The notes beneath the pieces are model-generated. The model had not been told where the DNA came from. It saw only the letters and a program-made list of their open reading frames with translations, and searched no databases. A program made the position numbers and the translations under genes. A stretch of DNA of 64,000 bases from positions 2,232,001 to 2,296,000 of the forward strand of contig NZ_BAAAXG010000026.1 of NCBI RefSeq assembly GCF_039535475.1, read 5' to 3'. Numbering within the stretch: position 1 is the stretch's first letter; the number at the start of each line of letters is the position of its first letter. Below are positions 58,369 to 64,000 of this stretch, piece by piece. Source of the stretch: Streptomyces showdoensis. GTDB taxonomy: Bacteria > Actinomycetota > Actinomycetes > Streptomycetales > Streptomycetaceae.

Positions 58369-59157
58369 ATGGACGCCACGCTGGAACGGATGCCCGCCCT
58401 CTACCTCTCGCACGGCGCCCCACCGCTCGCCGACGACCCCGTCTGGCCCGGCGAGCTCGCCGCCTGGTCCGCGACCCTGCCCCGCCCCAAGGCGATCCTC
58501 ATGGTCTCCGCCCACTGGGAGGAGGCCCCGCTCGCCCTCGGCGCCACCGAGACCGTGCCCCTCGTCTACGACTTCTGGGGCTTCCCCGAGCACTACTACC
58601 GGGTCCGGTACGCGGCCCCCGGCGCGCCCGCGCTCGCCGAGTCCGTCCGCAAGCTGCTGCGCGCGCCCGGCACCCCCGTGCAGGACATGCCCGACCGGGG
58701 GCTCGACCACGGCGCCTACGTGCCGCTCGTCGAGATGTACCCCGGCGCCGACATCCCCGTGCTCCAGATCTCCATGCCCACCCTCGACCCCCGCCGGCTC
58801 ATGGAGATCGGGCGCAGGCTCGCCCCGCTGCGCGACGAGGGCGTCCTGATCGTCGGCAGCGGCTTCTTCACCCACAACCTGGCCGCCCTGCGGCACACCG
58901 GGCCCGGCGTGCCCGGCTGGTCCGCCGAGTTCGACGCCTGGGGGCACGAGGCCCTCGCCGCGCACGACGTGGACGCCCTGCTCGACTTCGAGGCGAAGTC
59001 CCCCGCCGGCCGGCTCGCCCACCCGCGCACCGAGCACTTCGCCCCGCTCTTCGTCGCGATGGGTGCGGCGGACGCGGCCGGCGACCTGGACCGGGAGCGG
59101 AGCGCGATCGACGGGTTCTGGATGGGGCTCGCGAAGCGCTCGGTCCAGTTCGGCTGA
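58369..59157 (+). CDS. DODA/YgiD-type extradiol dioxygenase family protein
   Basis: A 262-residue protein of the LigB/DODA superfamily. Metal and active-site histidines are His15 (LYLSHGAPPL), His49 (VSAHWEEAP), His114 (GLDHGAYVPL), His169 (FFTHNL) and His223 (RTEHFAPLFV). The family opens the ring of catechol-type compounds with O2, classically at DOPA. In bacteria the substrate is often unknown. It is divergent from a MarR, which fits aromatic-compound induction. ATG 58369 is preceded by AAAGGCGGACGCC. Confidence 0.92.
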   Translation: MDATLERMPALYLSHGAPPLADDPVWPGELAAWSATLPRPKAILMVSAHWEEAPLALGATETVPLVYDFWGFPEHYYRVRYAAPGAPALAESVRKLLRAPGTPVQDMPDRGLDHGAYVPLVEMYPGADIPVLQISMPTLDPRRLMEIGRRLAPLRDEGVLIVGSGFFTHNLAALRHTGPGVPGWSAEFDAWGHEALAAHDVDALLDFEAKSPAGRLAHPRTEHFAPLFVAMGAADAAGDLDRERSAIDGFWMGLAKRSVQFG

Positions 59158-59389
59158 GCAACCCCGAGCCCGCGGGCGACGTCTTCAGGGGTGAGGGCGG
59201 AGCCGACGGAGTCCCCGTACCGGATGTGACGGCGGTCTCACGCGCGCGGCGCCCGCGCCGCTCGGCAGGGGGCGCCGGATCGCCCTCCGAGGCGGTCTGA
59301 CCTGCGGGTCCGCGGGTTCCTCCGGCCTGCCCTCCTCGTCGGCGGCGGCGCAGGATACTGCATGATCGCGAAAATCCATGTGCCGGGTG

Positions 59390-59415
59390 GGAATTCTGTC
59401 CTGATTCCAGTCGTT
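59390..59415 (+). promoter_or_regulatory. SigR-type promoter of hrdD
   Basis: GGAAT (59390-59394), 18 bases, then GTT (59413-59415) is an exact match to the SigR consensus GGAAT-N18-GTT. It lies 62 bases before the hrdD start. Confidence 0.8.
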
Positions 59416-59476
59416 GTTTCCGTCGGATGCAGGGCACCCGAAAGGGTGTCGCGACCTACTCAGCAAGGGAGCACGC

Positions 59477-60478
<1,002 letters not shown>

Positions 60479-60500
60479 AGCGGCCGGCGCGGACTGCGGG

Positions 60501-60534
60501 CCCGGGTTCCGGGGGAGTGCCCCCGGAACCCGGG
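60501..60534 (+). terminator. hrdD terminator
   Basis: CCCGGGTTCCGGGGG (60501-60515) pairs perfectly with CCCCCGGAACCCGGG (60520-60534) over AGTG, 23 bases past the stop. Confidence 0.85.
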
Positions 60535-60608
60535 CCTGTCGTGTCGCCGGGTCGTGTCGTGGCCGGCCCGGCCTGTCGTGTAGAAGACCCGTGACGTGGT
60601 CGGCCCGG

Positions 60609-60668
60609 CCCGTCGTGTCACCAACCCGTCGTGCCACCAACCCGTCGTGCCACCAACCCGTCGTGTCA
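60609..60668. repeat. 16-bp tandem repeat
   Basis: CCCGTCGTGYCACCAA is repeated about 3.7 times in the gap between hrdD and the WYL regulator; related GTCGTGTCG fragments flank it. Non-coding. Confidence 0.75.
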
Positions 60669-60755
60669 CGGACCTGTCGTGTCGCCGGCCCCGGGCCGGC
60701 GCCGGCTGCCGGGGCCGGCGCCCGGTGGAGCGCCCTCGGCGTCGTGCCCCCGGGA

Positions 60756-61718
60756 TCAGGGCCGGTGCGTCGCCGCCGCCAGACGGGCCGACAGGTCCGC
60801 CACGTAGGTGCGGAGCGACACCGGGCCGTGGATGGTGAAGGGCGCGTCGACCAGGGCCAGACGGACGGCCAGCCACTCCGTCGAGTCGGTCGTGCGGGTG
60901 CGCAGCCGGCAGCTCGTGTCGCCGGTCGCCACCGGGGCCAGGTGGGACGGCAGCCGAGCCGTCACGAACGCGGCCGGGGCCTCGAAGGAGACGTCCAGGT
61001 CGAGCTCGGGCTGGGACCGGGCCATCGACCGGGCCATGTACGCGGCGGCGTCCCCCGCCGGGAGCTCCCGCGGGGCGAAGCGGGCCCCCGTCGGGAACGG
61101 GTCGCTCACCCGGTCGACCCGGAAGGTGCGCCAGTCCTCGCGCCCCAGGTCGTAGGCGACCAGGTACCAGCGCCGCCCGGTCGACACCAGCCGGTACGGC
61201 TCCACGAGCCGTTTCGACTCGGTGCCGTCCCCCGCGCGGTAGCCGAAGCGCAGCCGCTCCTGCCCCGTGACCGCGCCCGCGAGCGCCGTCAGCGTGGAGG
61301 GCGCGACCGTCGCCCCGTCCCCGCGGGTCAGCGGGATCGTCGCGTTCTGGAGGGTGGAGACCCGGTGCCGCAGCCGGGACGGCAGCACCTGCTCCAGCTT
61401 GGCCAGGGCCCGTACGGAGGCCTCCTCGACGCCCTCGATGGCGTGCCCGGCCCCCGCGCGCAGTCCGACCGCGATGGCCACCGCCTCCTCGTCGTCCAGG
61501 AGCAGCGGCGGCATCGCCGTACCGGCGACCAGGCGGTAGCCGCCCACCGCGCCCTTGCTCGCCTCGACCGGGTAGCCGAGGTCCCGCAGCCGGTCGATGT
61601 CCCGCCGGATCGTGCGCGCGGAGACCGCGAGCCGCTCGGCGAGCTCGCTGCCCGGCCACTCGCGCGGGGTCTGGAGCAGCGACAGCAGATTCAGGAGTCG
61701 TGCCGGGGTGTCCGTCAT
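60756..61718 (-). CDS. WYL-domain (YafY-type) regulator
   Basis: A 320-residue regulator. The N-terminal winged helix is RLLNLLSLLQTPREWPGSEL, then AVSARTIRRDIDRLRDLGYP (HTH_11). The WYL part near 130-215 has RLRFGYRAGDGTESKRLVEP, YRLVSTGRRWYLVAYDLGRE and WRTFRVDRVSDP. The C-terminal part follows to 320. WYL domains sense nucleotides or other ligands. ATG 61718 has GGAAG upstream. It is divergent from an MFS exporter across 62 bp and probably controls it. Confidence 0.93.
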   Translation of the reverse strand: MTDTPARLLNLLSLLQTPREWPGSELAERLAVSARTIRRDIDRLRDLGYPVEASKGAVGGYRLVAGTAMPPLLLDDEEAVAIAVGLRAGAGHAIEGVEEASVRALAKLEQVLPSRLRHRVSTLQNATIPLTRGDGATVAPSTLTALAGAVTGQERLRFGYRAGDGTESKRLVEPYRLVSTGRRWYLVAYDLGREDWRTFRVDRVSDPFPTGARFAPRELPAGDAAAYMARSMARSQPELDLDVSFEAPAAFVTARLPSHLAPVATGDTSCRLRTRTTDSTEWLAVRLALVDAPFTIHGPVSLRTYVADLSARLAAATHRP

Positions 61719-61768
61719 GTCTTCCAGCATGCGGCGCATCTAGGACATGGACTGACCTATATGACTCT

Positions 61769-61774
61769 TATCTT
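61769..61774 (+). promoter_or_regulatory. Putative -10 box of the MFS exporter gene
   Basis: TATCTT ends six bases before ATG 61781. No ribosome-binding site is present, so leaderless translation is likely. Confidence 0.5.
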
Positions 61775-61780
61775 TCTCGT

Positions 61781-63340
61781 ATGAGTGCACACGACGCCGT
61801 CACGGAAGCGGCCGCCACCGACAAGAGGCGCTGGATCGCCCTCGCCATCGTCATGACCGCCGCCTTCATGGACCTGGTCGACGCCACGATCGTGAACATC
61901 GCGATCCCCAGCATCGAGCGGGACCTCGGCGCCTCGTTCGGCGCGATCCAGTGGATCACCGCCGGCTACGCGCTCGCGTTCGCCGCGGGCCTGATCACCG
62001 GCGGACGGCTCGGCGACATCTACGGCCGCAAGCGCCTGTTCCTGGTCGGCACCGCCGGCTTCACGATCGCCTCGGCCCTGTGCGGCCTCGCCGCCAACCA
62101 GGAGATGCTGGTCGGCTCCCGCCTGCTCCAGGGCGCGGCGGCGGCCATGATGGTGCCGCAGGTCCTCTCGATCGTGCACGTCACCTTCCCGGCGCACGAG
62201 CGCGGCAAGGTCTTCGGCATGTTCGGCGCGATCATCGGCCTCGGCGCGGTCTCCGGCCCGCTGCTCGGCGCGCTGCTCACCCAGTGGAACATCGCGGGCC
62301 TGGAGTGGCGTCCGATCTTCCTCATCAACCTGCCGGTCGGCGTCGCCGCCCTCATCCTGGGCCGTCGCTTCATCACCGAGTCGAAGGCCCCGAAGGCGCT
62401 CCGCCTCGACCTGGTGGGCATGGTCCTGGTGACCGGCGCGCTGCTCATGCTGATCTACCCGCTGACCCGGGGCCGCGAGCTGGGCTGGCCGCTGTGGGGC
62501 CACCTGATGATGGCCGGCAGCCTCGTCGTCTTCGCCGCCCTCGTCGCGTACGAGAAGTACAAGACGAGGAAGGACGGCTCGCCGCTCGTCGAGCTGTCGC
62601 TGTTCAAGGTGAAGAGCTTCGCGGCGGGCATCGCGGTGCAGCTCACCTTCGGCGTCGTGATGGGCATCTTCTTCCTGGTCTGGACGCTCTACATGCAGAT
62701 CGGCCTCGGCTGGACGCCGCTGCACGCGGGTCTGACCGGCGTGCCGTTCTCGATCGCGGTCTCCACGGCGGCGGGCCTCTCGGTGCAGAAGCTGGTGCCG
62801 CGCTTCGGCCGCAAGGTGCTCCAGGCGGGCGCCCTGACCATGGCCGCGGGCATCCTGCTCTACCTCTTCGAGGCGGGCCGCTACGGGGCCGGGATCCACT
62901 CCTGGCAGATGATCCCGCCGCTGGTCGTGATGGGCCTGGGCATGGGCCTGATCGTCGCCCCGCTGACCGACGCGGTGCTGTCGGAGGTGCCCCGCGAGCA
63001 CGCCGGCTCGGCCTCGGGCCTGATCAACACGACCGGCCAGATGGGCAACGCGCTGGGCCTCGGCCTCGTGTCGGTGGTGTTCTTCGGGACCATCGACGAC
63101 GAGCGCCTCGCCCGCTTCCCGGCGGAGACGGGCGCGGCCTTCACCGACGCGTTCCAGAACTCGCTGGGCTGGGCGGCGGCGGTGCTGGGCGCCATCTTCC
63201 TGATCATGTTCGCGCTGCCGGCCAAGCCGAAGCAGCACCTGGAGGGCGGGGACGACGCCCGCGACGCCCACGACGCCGACGCGTCGGCGGCCCCGGCGGG
63301 CTCCGAGCCCGCCGCGAAGGAGACCGCGCTCGTCTCCTGA
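61781..63340 (+). CDS. DHA2-type MFS exporter
   Basis: A 519-residue transporter with 14 predicted helices. AAFMDLVDATIVNIAIPS is motif D1, GGRLGDIYGRKRLFLVG motif A, and GMFGAIIGLGAVSGPLLG motif C, all of the EmrB/QacA antiporter type. A hydrophilic tail follows from residue 485, rich in Ala and Asp. It probably exports a drug or metabolite under control of the divergent WYL regulator. The ATG at 61781 is right after a leaderless -10 box; the longer frame to 61700 is not used. Confidence 0.9.
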   Translation: MSAHDAVTEAAATDKRRWIALAIVMTAAFMDLVDATIVNIAIPSIERDLGASFGAIQWITAGYALAFAAGLITGGRLGDIYGRKRLFLVGTAGFTIASALCGLAANQEMLVGSRLLQGAAAAMMVPQVLSIVHVTFPAHERGKVFGMFGAIIGLGAVSGPLLGALLTQWNIAGLEWRPIFLINLPVGVAALILGRRFITESKAPKALRLDLVGMVLVTGALLMLIYPLTRGRELGWPLWGHLMMAGSLVVFAALVAYEKYKTRKDGSPLVELSLFKVKSFAAGIAVQLTFGVVMGIFFLVWTLYMQIGLGWTPLHAGLTGVPFSIAVSTAAGLSVQKLVPRFGRKVLQAGALTMAAGILLYLFEAGRYGAGIHSWQMIPPLVVMGLGMGLIVAPLTDAVLSEVPREHAGSASGLINTTGQMGNALGLGLVSVVFFGTIDDERLARFPAETGAAFTDAFQNSLGWAAAVLGAIFLIMFALPAKPKQHLEGGDDARDAHDADASAAPAGSEPAAKETALVS

Positions 63341-63356
63341 CCCTCGGCACCGTCCG

Positions 63357-63482
63357 AAGGCCCAAGGCCCAAGGCCCAAGGCCCAAGGCCCAAGGCCCAA
63401 GGCCCAAGGCCCAAGGCCCAAGGCCCAAGGCCCAAGGCCCAAGGCCCAAGGCCCAAGGCCCAAGGCCCAAAACCCAAGGCCC
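63357..63482. repeat. AAGGCCC heptamer tandem array, 18 copies
   Basis: Sixteen perfect AAGGCCC units (63357-63468), one AAAACCC variant and one more perfect unit. It begins 16 bases past the exporter stop. Non-coding; the last unit is part of the terminator stem. Confidence 0.95.
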
Positions 63483-63510
63483 CGGCCCGGGAATCCCCGG
63501 CCGGGGCCTT
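63476..63510 (+). terminator. Exporter terminator adjoining the heptamer array
   Basis: AAGGCCCCGGCC (63476-63487) pairs perfectly with GGCCGGGGCCTT (63499-63510), followed by a C-rich stretch. It ends the MFS transcript and the 321-bp gap. Confidence 0.75.
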
Positions 63511-63661
63511 CGGCACGCCCGGGCGCGGTCCTTCGGTCCGAATGTCCGCGCGATGCCCGTTCCTGCCCGTATCGATGCCCGATTCCGTTTACTTTCCCGA
63601 AACCCGGGCGTAGCCTGACGCTGAAACCACAGGTTCGGGCATGGAACGGACGTAAACCCAC

Positions 63662-64000
63662 ATGTACGCACCGGAGCGCCAGCAGGCGATCCTCAGCCTC
63701 GCCCGCGAGAGGGGCCGGGTCGACGTGCTCTCCCTCGCCGAGGAGTTCCAGGTCACCGCCGAGACCGTACGGCGCGACCTCAAGGCACTCGACCGCGCCG
63801 GGCTCGTCCGCCGCGTCCACGGCGGCGCCATACCGGCCGGCCGGCTCGACTTCGAGCCCGACCTCGCCGAACGCGAGTCCACCGCCGCCGACGAGAAGGA
63901 CCGGATCGTCCGCGCCGCCCTCGCCGAACTCCCCGAGGAGGGCAGCGTCGTCCTCGACGCCGGCAGCACGCTGGCGCGGCTCGCCGCGGAGTTCCCCCTG
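63662..64000 (+). CDS. DeoR-family regulator, 3'-truncated by window edge
   Basis: The first 113 residues of a DeoR/GlpR protein: YAPERQQAILSLARERGRVD, LAEEFQVTAETVRRDLKALD and RAGLVRRVHGGAIPAGRLDF form the winged helix. The sugar-phosphate-binding domain begins with EKDRIVRAAL and VLDAGSTLARLA. The N-terminus resembles regulators of Streptomyces fructose operons, which usually precede fruK and fruA, but the next genes lie outside the window. ATG 63662 has only a weak GGACG site upstream. Confidence 0.92.
   Translation, partial: MYAPERQQAILSLARERGRVDVLSLAEEFQVTAETVRRDLKALDRAGLVRRVHGGAIPAGRLDFEPDLAERESTAADEKDRIVRAALAELPEEGSVVLDAGSTLARLAAEFPL

Noticed and set aside
63357..63482. CRISPR array
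   Set aside because: Units are contiguous heptamers without spacers and there are no cas genes.

Overview
The window is high-GC actinobacterial DNA, almost certainly Streptomyces. Coding third positions are nearly all G or C, and GTG/TTG starts are common. Family-level markers agree: an HrdD-type sigma factor, the F420 enzyme FbiC, XRE/DUF5753 with DUF397 regulator pairs, DUF6879, GPP34, and a ScbR/AvaR-type receptor locus. Several genes appear leaderless, with a TANNNT -10 box six or seven bases before the start codon. The first and last genes are cut by the window edges.

Left chromosomal arm (1-29,936). A catabolic operon comes first: LLM oxidoreductase, N-acyl-D-amino-acid deacylase-type amidohydrolase and aldehyde dehydrogenase. 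An APC permease follows, then a run of single genes: a small secreted protein, three GNAT acetyltransferases, a carboxymuconolactone decarboxylase-like protein, a zinc-ribbon membrane protein and an exported PHP hydrolase. Next are a frameshifted LLM oxidoreductase beside fbiC, a secreted tyrosine phosphatase, an ADP-ribosylglycohydrolase and a sodium/solute symporter. An SDR gene diverges from an EthD-like gene across a perfect palindrome. After that come DUF397 with XRE, GPP34, a D-Ala-D-Ala carboxypeptidase with a long acidic N-terminus, a large membrane protein, and a fusion of coiled coil, Mrr nuclease and TerD.

Integrated element (29,942-46,273, 16.3 kb). It lies between 44-bp direct repeats of the 3' half of a tRNA-Arg(CCT) gene. 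From the intact tRNA inward it carries int and an XRE repressor, both rightward. Diverging from these is a leftward operon: excisionase-like gene, DUF2742-like gene, DUF927 helicase, an iteron cluster around an AT-rich spacer, small genes, two helical proteins, then a lone phage terminase small subunit. A rightward accessory set holds DUF6907 proteins, an HNH nuclease and small unknowns. I see no capsid, portal, tail, large terminase, FtsK/TraB or conjugation gene. This layout (int and repressor, xis, rep, ori, terS, no structural genes) matches phage-inducible chromosomal islands, so the best reading is an undescribed Streptomyces phage satellite. Two promoters 13 kb apart share one rare operator-like layout. 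The centre (35.9-36.85 kb) has an extreme composition anomaly that truncates an XRE gene; it may be an assembly fault.

Right chromosomal arm (46,305-64,000). It opens with a locus laid out like the avenolide (butenolide autoregulator) genes of S. avermitilis: acyl-CoA oxidase, divergent AvaR-like receptor, cytochrome P450 and a second TetR regulator, with ARE-like sites in the promoters. Then follow an acyl-CoA ligase with a His-rich repeat tail, an M6 metalloprotease, TetR with a DHA2 exporter, MarR with an extradiol dioxygenase, hrdD with an exact SigR-type promoter, a WYL regulator with an MFS exporter, an 18-copy heptamer repeat and the start of a DeoR-family regulator.
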